From positions 1-64,000 of the forward strand of contig CAYORT010000003.1 in the NCBI GenBank assembly GCA_964406465.1: DNA of 64,000 nucleotides, written 5' to 3'. Positions 44,751-53,805 of the stretch are shown one piece after another. The translations under genes and the position numbers were made by a program. Origin of the DNA: JAHEZL01 sp964406465 (lineage in GTDB: Bacteria > Bacteroidota > Bacteroidia > Flavobacteriales_C > GCA-002722245). The notes below the pieces were generated by a model. The model saw nothing but the letters and a program-made list of their open reading frames with translations, was not told where the DNA came from and made no database searches. Position 1 is the first letter of the stretch. Each line of letters starts with the position of its first letter.

Positions 44751-44805
44751 ATATTAGTGACAGTTACCAAGTTTTCTTCAAAAACTTGGTAACTGTCATT
44801 AATAT
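44751..44805 (+). repeat. Long near-perfect hairpin upstream of the 44819 gene
   Basis: Arms 44751-44775 and 44781-44805 pair over 25 bp with one G-U position; the inner 18 bp (tgacagttaccaagtttt) are perfect, with loop CTTCA. It ends 13 bases before the ATG at 44819. There is no U-run after it, so it is not a standard terminator. Confidence 0.8.
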
Positions 44806-44818
44806 CTAGAATACAAAC

Positions 44819-45241
44819 ATGATTGATATACAAACAGGACATCTCATCCTATCAGAAAACATCCATATAAAAAAGGATGACTTTTACGATCATGTTTTAT
44901 CATTAAATCTGGGGCAGACCAATAAACAATGGGGGCATGGCAATGGCTGGTTGTGGTTGCAAGAAAATAATGTCTTTGTTGAGAACAAATACTTTATTTT
45001 CCAATTTGGATTCTATGAAAAGAAGTTGAAATTAATGTCATTCAGTTTTAGTAATACAAGATTTCAACTGGATGAAGGGTGGGATAATTGGTCAGAGGAA
45101 AAGGAATTAGCAGATCTCGAAAAATACAAGTCGTGGTTAACAAATGAGTTAGGAAAACAAAGAGAATTCTCTTGGGGGGAAGCGTGGGCTTTGTATGATA
45201 TGAAAGGAGGATTTAGTTCACTAGGAATAAATTATAAATAA
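44819..45241 (+). CDS. Hypothetical protein (140 aa), possibly immunity-like
   Basis: A soluble acidic protein with many Trp and aromatic residues (QWGHGNGWLWLQENNVF, EGWDNWSEEKELADLEKYKS). No family is recognised. The size and composition resemble single-domain immunity proteins of polymorphic toxins, but no toxin gene is near, so this is only a thought. It begins just behind the 25-bp hairpin. Confidence 0.5.
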   Translation: MIDIQTGHLILSENIHIKKDDFYDHVLSLNLGQTNKQWGHGNGWLWLQENNVFVENKYFIFQFGFYEKKLKLMSFSFSNTRFQLDEGWDNWSEEKELADLEKYKSWLTNELGKQREFSWGEAWALYDMKGGFSSLGINYK

Positions 45242-45265
45242 TCGTAGGGTGATAATAAACAAGGT

Positions 45266-46027
45266 ATGAATAAATTTAAAGTATTTCTTGGCATCATTCT
45301 ACTCTATGGTATAGGGACGGAATACATTAGCGCGAGCAAGCATTATTCTACTTTCTTTTCTCCAGGCATAATCGCAGCGGTTTTAACAATGTTGGTGCTT
45401 TGCGCTTGGTTGATTGGCAGTGGGTTGTCGAAAGGTAAATTGCTGATTAAATCTTGTGAATTCGCTAAATATTTTGGACTATCCTTTCTTGTTTTTTTAT
45501 TAGTAGCTTTCATTAGTTTATCCAGATACAAAGCAGAACCTGATGTAGTAAAAGTAAACGGAATAGAAGTGGACATTTCAGAATTCATGAATGGCACAAA
45601 ACGAATAATTCCAAATCATGATCAACGAAGAGAATATTGCTTATGCGCGGTAACTAAGCTAACTCAGGACAAGGAATTTGTCGAGAAATATAAAAGCGAA
45701 TTTAAATCCGGAAAACTCTTAAATATTATATCAAACCTCCAAGCAGACACAGCGGCTTATAAATTGAATCTTAATGAATGCATGATTGCTGTAAAAGAAT
45801 TGAAATGGACTCCTGAGTTTGAAAAAGGAATAAGAACCAATATAACTAGCCAAATGACACAAACGGAAATTTCTAAAACAAATGACATTAACAAATACTG
45901 CGATTGCCTTGTTGAGGAGTATAAAAAAATAGACATTAATAAGCTTACAGGGAATGGCTTTTATGATTCTAAAGAGAACCAAACTATTGACTCTATTTGT
46001 AAATTAAAAAGTAAGAGAATTAGATAA
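45266..46027 (+). CDS. Hypothetical membrane protein with Cys pairs
   Basis: A 253-residue protein with three N-terminal helices (residues 5-20, 32-52, 67-87) and a soluble C-terminal domain with CLCAV and CDCLVEEY motifs spaced about 93 residues apart plus two more Cys. Such CxC pairs could form disulfides or bind metal. It follows the 44819 gene by 24 bases on the same strand. Function unknown. Confidence 0.55.
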   Translation: MNKFKVFLGIILLYGIGTEYISASKHYSTFFSPGIIAAVLTMLVLCAWLIGSGLSKGKLLIKSCEFAKYFGLSFLVFLLVAFISLSRYKAEPDVVKVNGIEVDISEFMNGTKRIIPNHDQRREYCLCAVTKLTQDKEFVEKYKSEFKSGKLLNIISNLQADTAAYKLNLNECMIAVKELKWTPEFEKGIRTNITSQMTQTEISKTNDINKYCDCLVEEYKKIDINKLTGNGFYDSKENQTIDSICKLKSKRIR

Positions 46028-46175
46028 GGAGCTTTTAATCAAGCCCATCAACAGCCAAAAAAAATCCCCAACCCAACCCCCATTATTCCCTTTTAACCTA
46101 TCCCAAAAAACAATACATTAGCAAGCAAATACACTTAACAATTTGACCCAACACCACTAACATTCTCAAAAACAA

Positions 46176-46739
46176 ATGGAGCAAATTAAAGAGGTAATGC
46201 GACAAATGATTAACGTTTCGGAAGTTGAATTAAACGACTTCTTAAGCGGGGCTAGCATCAAAACGTTTAAACGACAAGAAATCATAAGTCAGCCCAATTC
46301 CATTCCCAACGAAATATTTTTTATCAATAAAGGAATAGTTAGGGTATTAATAAGCGACAGCGAAGGAGCCGAGCATACTATTCATTTTGCCTTAGAGAAC
46401 CAGTTTGTTGTCGATTATTCTACTTTCATTCAAAAGAAACCTTCGTTGTACACTTTGCAAACTTTGGAAGAAACGCAAGTGGTTGTTTTGCCACGTGCCA
46501 CTATTGAATGGGGATACAGTAATTTAAAAGAAGGTGAGAAAATGGGTCGACTGGTTGCTGAATATTATTACATCTATCAGGATGACAGAATTAAAAATAA
46601 TTATGTTAGAACGCCAAAGCAGCGCTACGATAGTATTACCGAAGTATTTCCTAATATACACAACAGGGTTCCGCAACATATGATAGCATCTTATTTGGGT
46701 ATCTCCCCAATACATTTGAGTAGGCTAAAAAAAATCTGA
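46176..46739 (+). CDS. Crp/Fnr family transcription regulator
   Basis: A 187-residue protein with a cyclic-nucleotide-binding fold (FKRQEIISQPNSIPNEIFFI, NKGIVRVL, HTIHFALENQFVVDYSTF) and a C-terminal helix-turn-helix (HMIASYLGISPIHLSRLKKI). It ends right after the recognition helix, a layout common in Bacteroidota Crp-like regulators. The residues that bind cAMP are not conserved. It lies upstream of the membrane protein at 46907 and may regulate it. Confidence 0.85.
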   Translation: MEQIKEVMRQMINVSEVELNDFLSGASIKTFKRQEIISQPNSIPNEIFFINKGIVRVLISDSEGAEHTIHFALENQFVVDYSTFIQKKPSLYTLQTLEETQVVVLPRATIEWGYSNLKEGEKMGRLVAEYYYIYQDDRIKNNYVRTPKQRYDSITEVFPNIHNRVPQHMIASYLGISPIHLSRLKKI

Positions 46740-46906
46740 AATAGATAAAGTATAAACATTTGTTATCGTTTGGCTCAAGTCAAATGACCGTTCTTTGCAT
46801 TCTAATCAAAATGAATTTGTAATAAAAGCACGAGCCGAAGAATATCAAGAATAACACCCGACAAATTAATAATGAAAATTAAAAAGAACCTAGCAAGTAT
46901 TAAGTC

Positions 46907-47704
46907 ATGATAGATTTTATTCAACAACTCAAATACAGAAACGAAACCCTATTTTATTTTGGTGCGCTGTGTCTACTATTCTCTGTAATTTTCATAGCAC
47001 TTACCAAGTTTACCAATACTCAGGTATTCAATGTAAATGCTTGGTACAAGCCCTTTAAATTCGCTTTTTCAATATTCCTTTTTGCTTGGGCGATGGCTTG
47101 GTATTGCTATTACTTGCCCAATTTTAACATTAAAATTTTCAATTGGACGGTGATCATTTTATTGACTTTTGAGATTTTTTATATTGCATTTCAGGCAGGT
47201 AGGGGACAGCTTTCGCATTACAATTTAAGCACACCCATTTATGCCACTTTGTATTCGATGATGGCATTGGCAGCCACTTTGGTAACGATTTATACAGCAT
47301 ATGTTGGAGTGCTTTTTTTCACAAACTCATTTCCAGAATTACCTACTTACTACGTTTGGGCGATTCGTTTTGGAATTATTTTGTTTGTAATATTTTCCTT
47401 TGAAGGGTTTTTGATGGGCTCACGATTGAACCATAGCGTAGGAGCGTTAAACGACAATTCAAATTGGTTCATAGTTGGCTGGAGTAAAACAGTAGGCGAT
47501 TTAAGAGTGTCGCATTTCATTGGTATGCATGCTTTACAAGTGTTGCCAGTTCTTTCGTATTATGTTTTAAAAAATACCAAATTAACGATTGGACTATCTG
47601 TTATATACGCACTTTTGGCTTTGCTAACACTCGTTCAGGCGCTAAAAGGTAAGCCATTAATTGCTGCGAAAAATACGCAAAGCGAAATTAGCGAAAAGCA
47701 ATAA
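46907..47704 (+). CDS. Seven-helix membrane protein of unknown function
   Basis: A 265-residue polytopic protein with about seven helices. Conserved-looking motifs include NAWYKPFKFAFSIFLF, AGRGQLSHYN and DLRVSHFIGMHALQVLP, with His residues that could bind a metal or heme. I do not recognise a named family. It follows the Crp-like gene by about 170 bases on the same strand. Confidence 0.6.
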   Translation: MIDFIQQLKYRNETLFYFGALCLLFSVIFIALTKFTNTQVFNVNAWYKPFKFAFSIFLFAWAMAWYCYYLPNFNIKIFNWTVIILLTFEIFYIAFQAGRGQLSHYNLSTPIYATLYSMMALAATLVTIYTAYVGVLFFTNSFPELPTYYVWAIRFGIILFVIFSFEGFLMGSRLNHSVGALNDNSNWFIVGWSKTVGDLRVSHFIGMHALQVLPVLSYYVLKNTKLTIGLSVIYALLALLTLVQALKGKPLIAAKNTQSEISEKQ

Positions 47705-47792
47705 TGTGACTAAAATTTTCTGAGCTGCATAACTTACCTCTCCAATACGAAACAAATTGTACGATTTTACTGTTCTAGAGTAAACTGACTCT

Positions 47793-48566
47793 ATGGCGGC
47801 ATTCAACAATTTAAAAATCATTTCACTTGATAGGTCGGTTCCCAACAATGTTGTTGTTGAATTCGCTATTCCTGATGAATTGAAAGCCCAATTTAAGTTT
47901 CATCCCGGACAATTTGTAGTGGTGAAATATGTGGTGAAGGGGGTAGAGTATAAAAGAAGTTATTCGGTAAGTTCCTCATCGGTGGCTGATGTTCCCTTGC
48001 AAATTACAGTGAAACGTGTTGGCGAAGGCATTACCTCGAACTATGCCAACAACGAATTGAAGGTGAATGATTTTTTAGGTGTTACCACTCCGCGTGGTAA
48101 ATTTTGTATTGAGCTAAGTGCCCACAACAACAAAACATATTACCTCATAGCTGCAGGAAGTGGCATAGCGCCAATGTACTCTATGATGCAGTCGGTGCTG
48201 GTAGCCGAACCCAACAGCAACTTAGTTTTGTTGTATGGAAATAGAAACGACGACAACATCATTTTTGGCAAAGAAATCAACGAATTGGTGCAAAAGAACA
48301 GAGCGCGTTTAAAGGTGCAACATGTGTTGAGTCAGCAAACCAATTCCCTACAATTGTTAAAAGACGAATCGATTTGGGAAGGTCGAATAGGAGAAGAAAG
48401 TATTAAAAAATTATTTGCATCACACTCATTAGATAGCGAATACCGAGTTTTTGTTTGTGGCCCATCTGAGATGAATGTGGCATGTAAAGAAATTTTCGCC
48501 AACATGAATTTCCCTGCAGAAAAGGTGCACATTGAATTCTTCGGAAGAAATAATTTAACAGGGTAG
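47793..48566 (+). CDS. FAD/NAD(P)-binding ferredoxin-reductase-like protein
   Basis: A 257-residue protein of the ferredoxin-NADP reductase superfamily. FAD binding is shown by RSYSVSSSS, preceded by FHPGQFVVVKY; NAD(P) binding by AAGSGIAPMYSMM, LLYGNRNDDNIIFG and VFVCGPSEMN. There is no plant-type 2Fe-2S domain at the C-terminus, unlike PaaE or Hmp-linked reductases. It probably passes electrons to a separate carrier; the partner is unknown. Confidence 0.85.
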   Translation: MAAFNNLKIISLDRSVPNNVVVEFAIPDELKAQFKFHPGQFVVVKYVVKGVEYKRSYSVSSSSVADVPLQITVKRVGEGITSNYANNELKVNDFLGVTTPRGKFCIELSAHNNKTYYLIAAGSGIAPMYSMMQSVLVAEPNSNLVLLYGNRNDDNIIFGKEINELVQKNRARLKVQHVLSQQTNSLQLLKDESIWEGRIGEESIKKLFASHSLDSEYRVFVCGPSEMNVACKEIFANMNFPAEKVHIEFFGRNNLTG

Positions 48567-48607
48567 GTTATTAGACAATATTCGCTGGTAATTTATATAT
48601 TTAGTAC

Positions 48608-49549
48608 ATGAAGAAATTATTTATTGTTGGAGTGTTTTTCCTTTTTGCAGGAAATATTTTTGCGGTAGTTGATTCTACCTTTCTGCACTATAAAAAGCTG
48701 AATGACGCCGATTCGTCTCTTATGCCCTACAAAGACAGCGACTATATTTTGAAGTTAAAACTGGTGCATTTGAACTACCTCAACGCAGAAAGAAAAAAGA
48801 ATAAAGTTGGTCCCCTTAAACTAGATATCTTCGCCTCTCGTGTGGCCAATAAAATGGCTGCAGAAGCTGGGAAAAATCATTATGTTGGACACATTTCTCT
48901 TGATGGATTAAAGCCTTACCAACGCTATGCGCTTGCAGGAGGCAAAGATCATGTGAGTGAAAATGCTAGCGGCTACTGGACCAACAGCGATGGTAAAACC
49001 GACAGCGCAACTACGCAGAAATGGATGAAGTTGCAACACGATGGCTTTATGAAAGAAGTGGCGCCTAACGACGCACATAAAAAGAATTGCTTAGATAAAT
49101 TTCACAACTATGTAGGTATTGGTTTCTACATGACTTCTAAAGATTTCTTTTACTATGAAGAATATATCGATCGCGCATACACCTTTGAAAGTGTGCCCGA
49201 TACCGTGAGTGCCAAACAAGAGTTTACTATTAAAGTGAAAACGCAACCGCAACAATACATCTCTGCTTTAATTGCCTACTACGATGCAACTCCTTACCCT
49301 ATTGATGTAGAAGATGCTAAAGAAGAAAGAACCTACGACGATTTTACACCAACTGTGGCGCAAGAAATTTTACCTTGGGACATGGCTAAACTTAGAAAAG
49401 GTGAAGAGTATGAGATTAAGTTGATGTTTAAGAAACCCGGACTCTATTACATCCATCTTTACAGAGATTTTAAAGAAGAAACAGTGAAGGGCGAATTTAC
49501 CACAAAAGGTAAAATGCAAGCAAGCGGAATTGTTATTGTGGTGCAATAA
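48608..49549 (+). CDS. CAP/SCP-domain exported protein
   Basis: A 313-residue protein with a signal peptide (MKKLFIVGVFFLFAGNIFAV). The CAP domain (about 48-180) shows LVHLNYLNAERKKNKVGPLK, MAAEAGKNHYVGHISLDGL and VSENASGYW, with the cavity His and Glu of the family. The remaining 130 residues are a beta-rich C-terminal domain. CAP proteins are secreted and of varied roles. It is convergent with mrdA, 3 bases apart. Confidence 0.8.
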   Translation: MKKLFIVGVFFLFAGNIFAVVDSTFLHYKKLNDADSSLMPYKDSDYILKLKLVHLNYLNAERKKNKVGPLKLDIFASRVANKMAAEAGKNHYVGHISLDGLKPYQRYALAGGKDHVSENASGYWTNSDGKTDSATTQKWMKLQHDGFMKEVAPNDAHKKNCLDKFHNYVGIGFYMTSKDFFYYEEYIDRAYTFESVPDTVSAKQEFTIKVKTQPQQYISALIAYYDATPYPIDVEDAKEERTYDDFTPTVAQEILPWDMAKLRKGEEYEIKLMFKKPGLYYIHLYRDFKEETVKGEFTTKGKMQASGIVIVVQ

Positions 49550-49552
49550 AGT

Positions 49553-51340
49553 TTAATACTTTATTACGCCTTCCATCATGCTCTTTTCTAGCTCTTTTCG
49601 GGCGATCACTCCTCGCAAATATTTCTCAATCACCAAGCTGGCGATAGGTGCTGCCCACAAACCTCCTTTACCTGCATTTTCAATATATACAGATATAGCA
49701 ATGCTCGGCTTTTCTCGTGGCGCAAAGGCAATGAAAACCGAGTGATCTTCGCCGTGAGGATTTTGCGAAGTACCTGTTTTACCACAATAATGCAAAGTGT
49801 CTATTCTTGCTCTACCTGCTGTTCCACCGGGCTGTTCTATCACCCACTGCATTCCGTTGTGCACCACTTCAAAGTTCTTAGGGTCAATTAACACTCTGTG
49901 CAACGAATCTCTGTAGTTGAGCACGCTGTCGCCAATAGCGCGCACAATATGCGGTGTATAATAACTTCCCTTATTGGCCAAAATAGCTGCTAAATTGGCC
50001 ATTTGAAGAGGTGTCATGGCAAATTCTCCCTGACCAATACTTAATGAATATACTGTTCTGTAATTCCAATGTCCTTTTCCGTACGTTGCGTTGTACTCAC
50101 GTGAATCGGGAACATTTCCGTCTTTTTCGCCTGGCAAATCTATGCCCAAGGGATTTCCAAATCCGAAAGAACGCACCGTTTTTTCCCAATGATTTAACCC
50201 GCTTTCTATCGATCCATCTTTGTACAAAATACTTTTTACCAACATGTAATAATAAGGATTACAAGAGCTTTGCACCGATTGTGGAAGTGTGAGCGGATTA
50301 GGATGATCGTGACAGCCTACCAAAGATTTTGTACACGGATAACGCGTATTTTCATTGGCCACTCCTTCTTGCATAGCTATGGCTGCTTGCATGGTTTTTA
50401 CTATCGAGCCGGGAGGCTGTGTAGCAGCAATACTTCGAAAGAACAATGGCTGTCCGGCACTGTTAAATATCGTATCGTAATTCTTACTAAAATATCTTCC
50501 TACCAAATCATTCGGATTGTAAGTAGGCGCTGAAACCATGCACAAAACCTCTCCTGTGGCAGGGTCGATAGCCACAATACTTCCGCGCTTGCCGTGCATC
50601 AAAGATTCGGCATACTCTTGCAAATCGGCATCGATAGAAGTATGTAAGTCTAATCCGGGAAATGACTTTTGATCAAGCTCTCCATGCAAATAGGGTCCCT
50701 TAATATTGTTACTTCTGTCGCGGCGTAAATTTCTAATTCCTTTGATGCCGCGCAAATATTTTTCGTAATACATCTCCAATCCACTTCGGCCAATGTAATC
50801 GTCGTTAACGTAGTATTTATCGCGATGTTTATCACTAGGACTCACCTTTTGCATGTATCCTAAAAGATGGGCTGCGATGGGCTTAGGATAAGAACGCACA
50901 TTTCTGCGTTGCGCCGAAAAACCCTTAAAGCGATAGAGTTGCTCACTTATGCGTGCATAATCTTCTACACTAATTAATTCTTGAAAAACCGACTCTTTAT
51001 ACACCGCGTTTGGATAAGTTTTGGCAATCTTCATTCTGCGGTTAAACTCGGCGGTATCGATATTCAACAATTTACAAAATTCGAAAGTGTCGATGTTCAC
51101 TGCTTTGGGCAATACAATCAAATCGAAAGCGATTTCATTGTGCGCCATAATTTTTCCATTTCTATCGTAAATCGTTCCTCGCATTGGAAACTCAATAACC
51201 ACCTTTCTTCCCATGTTGATGGCGTCTTCTCTAAAATCGGGATTGAGCACTTGCAGATAAAAAAGTCGAAAAATAAAGATGAAGGCGATAGTAGCAAAAA
51301 TACCTGTGATGATGTACTGACGATCGTTGTTGCTTTTCAT
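49553..51340 (-). CDS. mrdA: Penicillin-binding protein 2
   Basis: A 595-residue class B PBP with one N-terminal helix (residues 10-28), a dimerisation domain (RGTIYDRNGKIMA) and a transpeptidase domain with SIVK (Ser312-Lys315), SCN (359-361) and KTGTS (Lys521). It crosslinks peptidoglycan during elongation with RodA. It is the fourth gene after mreB, mreC and mreD on the minus strand, 2 bases after mreD. rodA, normally next, is 18 kb downstream. Confidence 0.95.
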   Translation of the reverse strand: MKSNNDRQYIITGIFATIAFIFIFRLFYLQVLNPDFREDAINMGRKVVIEFPMRGTIYDRNGKIMAHNEIAFDLIVLPKAVNIDTFEFCKLLNIDTAEFNRRMKIAKTYPNAVYKESVFQELISVEDYARISEQLYRFKGFSAQRRNVRSYPKPIAAHLLGYMQKVSPSDKHRDKYYVNDDYIGRSGLEMYYEKYLRGIKGIRNLRRDRSNNIKGPYLHGELDQKSFPGLDLHTSIDADLQEYAESLMHGKRGSIVAIDPATGEVLCMVSAPTYNPNDLVGRYFSKNYDTIFNSAGQPLFFRSIAATQPPGSIVKTMQAAIAMQEGVANENTRYPCTKSLVGCHDHPNPLTLPQSVQSSCNPYYYMLVKSILYKDGSIESGLNHWEKTVRSFGFGNPLGIDLPGEKDGNVPDSREYNATYGKGHWNYRTVYSLSIGQGEFAMTPLQMANLAAILANKGSYYTPHIVRAIGDSVLNYRDSLHRVLIDPKNFEVVHNGMQWVIEQPGGTAGRARIDTLHYCGKTGTSQNPHGEDHSVFIAFAPREKPSIAISVYIENAGKGGLWAAPIASLVIEKYLRGVIARKELEKSMMEGVIKY

Positions 51341-51342
51341 AT

Positions 51343-51858
51343 CTATTTCTCTTTTTTCTTGAAAAATATATATTGTATCAATACAATGAAAAGTAGTGAA
51401 AAGGCAGTGCTGCCAATGATTTTAAATAATGTTGTGAAGAAATGACTAAACTCAAAAACTTCTAAAAAGAAAACGATGCTATGATGCACAAACAACAAAA
51501 CTCCAGCATAAGTTAGGTACGGTCGCAAACCAAAATAATGCAAGTTAGGCTCAAAAGAATCGTTCTTACTTTCAAGTGATGTTGTACTTCTAAGCATTAC
51601 ATTGCGCATGTAGGCAATAGGCACACAGGCAGCTGCATGAATACCTCCCGAATCAGAAAAAATATCTACCGATATTCCCATGGTGAATGCAATCAACAAA
51701 AGCAAAGCGCGATTGACATCACTTGGCAACAAAAGGATAAATAGCACATAAGGAAATGCATTTAAAAATCCGGCAATATGCACATGATTGAATACCAAGA
51801 CTTGCGACAGCATAAGCAGCACAAAAATCAATGCATATCGAGGTAATTTATCAATCAT
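51343..51858 (-). CDS. mreD: Rod shape-determining protein MreD
   Basis: A 171-residue membrane protein with five or six helices (ALIFVLLMLSQVLVFNHVHI, YVLFILLLPSDVNRALLLLI, VDIFSDSGGIHAAACV). The pattern LPSD...FSDSxGxHA matches Bacteroidota MreD. It links MreB and MreC to the elongation complex. Its start overlaps mreC by 8 bases. Confidence 0.88.
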   Translation of the reverse strand: MIDKLPRYALIFVLLMLSQVLVFNHVHIAGFLNAFPYVLFILLLPSDVNRALLLLIAFTMGISVDIFSDSGGIHAAACVPIAYMRNVMLRSTTSLESKNDSFEPNLHYFGLRPYLTYAGVLLFVHHSIVFFLEVFEFSHFFTTLFKIIGSTAFSLLFIVLIQYIFFKKKEK

Positions 51859-52687
51859 TTTGAAACTTAGTTTGCAATGAATCTTTTTGTTCTTTCATCA
51901 AATCACGAACAATAAATACGTGATCAAGGGTGTTAAAATTTAAGAACAGTTGAATGGTCACATCTTGTGATTGTCCTTGCTCGGCAAGCCTAGCAAAAAG
52001 TACTCTTCCCACAGGAATTCCACCTGGAAAAGAATTAGAATATTCGGTAGTTACAACAGTATCACCCATCTTCACCTTTGCGGTTAGTGGAACATCTTTC
52101 AATAGCGCTGTTTGATAATTAAAATCCATGTTGTTCCACTTCAAGAAACCAACATTTTTTGATGATTTCAATTTACATGAAAGCTCGGTTTTGTTGTGTA
52201 AAATCGACATCACCGAAGCATAATCGGGCGTCACTCCATTTACCACACCTACAATTCCATTTACTCCTACAACAGCCATATTTACTGCTATTCCGTCGTT
52301 ACTACCTTTATCAATCGTTAAATAATTGTTGGGTTTGTGAGTGGTTAGATGTATCACTCTTGCTGGTACATAAGTATACTGCTGTTTGTACAAAGTATCG
52401 TAAATTTTACGATAGTTGGTATCGCGCAAACGCAATGCACTCAAGGTTTGAGATTTCAAACGAGCTAAAGTATCGGCCAACAATTTATTCTTCTTGCGCA
52501 AATCTAAATAGCCCGAAAAATTATCGATGGTTTCGTAGGTGTTACCAGAAACAGAAGACGCTGAGCTAATGAATGAAGATCGCTGAAAAGCATTGTGCTG
52601 AATGGCAAAGAAAAGAGCTAAAATCTCTAAGAAAAGAAATAGAAGGAACAAATGATTTTTGTAGAGAAGTGCGAATAAGTTCTTCAT
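51851..52687 (-). CDS. mreC: Rod shape-determining protein MreC
   Basis: A 278-residue protein with one N-terminal helix (residues 10-30), a coiled coil and the MreC beta-domain (YLTIDKGSNDGIAVNMAVVG, GIVGVVNGVTPDYASVM, KMGDTVVTTEYSNSFPGGIP). It binds PBP2 and organises the elongasome. A family C repeat separates it from mreB, so the two may be partly uncoupled. Confidence 0.93.
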   Translation of the reverse strand: MKNLFALLYKNHLFLLFLFLEILALFFAIQHNAFQRSSFISSASSVSGNTYETIDNFSGYLDLRKKNKLLADTLARLKSQTLSALRLRDTNYRKIYDTLYKQQYTYVPARVIHLTTHKPNNYLTIDKGSNDGIAVNMAVVGVNGIVGVVNGVTPDYASVMSILHNKTELSCKLKSSKNVGFLKWNNMDFNYQTALLKDVPLTAKVKMGDTVVTTEYSNSFPGGIPVGRVLFARLAEQGQSQDVTIQLFLNFNTLDHVFIVRDLMKEQKDSLQTKFQND

Positions 52688-52698
52688 GAAAACATTAG

Positions 52699-52764
52699 TT
52701 CAAGGTTCAAAGTTTAAGGTTCAATGTTAGCTAACCTTGAACATTGAACTTTAAACTTTGAACT
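52699..52764. repeat. Family C repeat between mreB and mreC
   Basis: gttcaaggttcaaagtttaa followed by ggttcaatgttagctaacct and ttgaacattgaactttaaac forms an imperfect hairpin with core GCTAA. The 21 bases at 52738-52758 are identical to part of leuS (6618-6638). It may attenuate transcription from mreB into mreC. Confidence 0.7.
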
Positions 52765-52770
52765 CATATC

Positions 52771-53799
52771 TTATTTAATTAAGAATGGGAATCTATCGAA
52801 ATTTTTCAAAGCAATACCAGTACCTCTTGCTACCGCTCTTAGTGGATCTTCGGCAACGTGAACAGGCAACTTTGTTTTTTTAGAGATACGTTTGTCTAAG
52901 CCTCTCAACAAAGAACCACCGCCGGCAAGATAAATACCTGTGCGGTAAATATCGGCAGAAAGCTCTGGAGGAGTCATCTCCAATGCGCTCAAAATAGCGG
53001 CTTCAATCTTTGAAATTGATTTATCTAAACAGTGTGCAATCTCTGAGTAAGAAATGGTAATTTCTTTTGGAATACCTGTCATCAAATCTCGTCCGTGAAC
53101 CGCAAAATCAGCTGGCGGATTATCCAATTCTGGCAAGGCAGAACCTACTTCAATTTTAATTCTTTCTGCTGTTCTTTCACCCACCAATATGTTGTGCTGA
53201 CGACGCATGTAATCTTCAATATCTTGCGTGAACTCATCACCCGCAACACGAATAGATTTGTCGCAAACGATACCACCCAAAGCGATAACGGCAATCTCAC
53301 TTGTACCACCACCAATGTCAATCACCATGTTACCCATTGGCTCTTCCACATCGATACCAATACCAATTGCTGCTGCCATAGGCTCTTGAATCATACGCAC
53401 TTCTTTTGCTCCGGCATGTTCGGCAGAATCCTTTACCGCACGGCGCTCCACCTCGGTGATACCAGATGGAATACAAATTACCATACGAATATTGCTCGGA
53501 CCAAACATCTTGCGTTTGTTCACATTGATCATCTTGATGAAACCACGAATCATCTCCTCAGCAGCTTTAAAGTCGGCAATTACTCCATCTTTAAGCGGAC
53601 GAATAGTTTTAATGTTTTCGTGTGTTTTACCATGCATTTGCATGGCTCTTTTACCAATCGCTTGTACCTCACCGGTTACACGATTCATGGCAATGATAGA
53701 AGGCTCATCAACCACCACCTTATCGTTTTCGATTATAAGGGTGTTGGCTGTACCTAAGTCGATGGCAATCTCTTGCGTTAAGAAGCTAAATAAGCCCAT
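52771..53799 (-). CDS. mreB: Rod shape-determining protein MreB
   Basis: A 342-residue actin-like ATPase. It has DLGTANTLI (phosphate 1), VIDIGGGTSEIAVIALGG (phosphate 2 region), GAKEVRMIQEPMAAAIGIG and LAGGGSLLRG (adenosine motif). The N-terminal FSFLTQEIAI helix is the membrane-binding part. It forms filaments that direct cell wall growth. It begins 6 bases after the purH stop. Confidence 0.97.
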   Translation of the reverse strand: MGLFSFLTQEIAIDLGTANTLIIENDKVVVDEPSIIAMNRVTGEVQAIGKRAMQMHGKTHENIKTIRPLKDGVIADFKAAEEMIRGFIKMINVNKRKMFGPSNIRMVICIPSGITEVERRAVKDSAEHAGAKEVRMIQEPMAAAIGIGIDVEEPMGNMVIDIGGGTSEIAVIALGGIVCDKSIRVAGDEFTQDIEDYMRRQHNILVGERTAERIKIEVGSALPELDNPPADFAVHGRDLMTGIPKEITISYSEIAHCLDKSISKIEAAILSALEMTPPELSADIYRTGIYLAGGGSLLRGLDKRISKKTKLPVHVAEDPLRAVARGTGIALKNFDRFPFLIK

Positions 53800-53805
53800 A
53801 ATATT

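Larger units (their letters stand above)
43945..44818. other. Repeat-rich non-coding stretch with assembly gap
   Basis: About 870 bases without a convincing gene. It holds three partial copies of a unit made of a family A half (atccctcttagagaag to agggagatggatt) and a family B half (ttaaccacagaggcgcagag onward), a 100-base N run (44120-44219), a possible 49-codon ORF (44549-44698) and a long hairpin (44751-44805). Confidence 0.7.
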
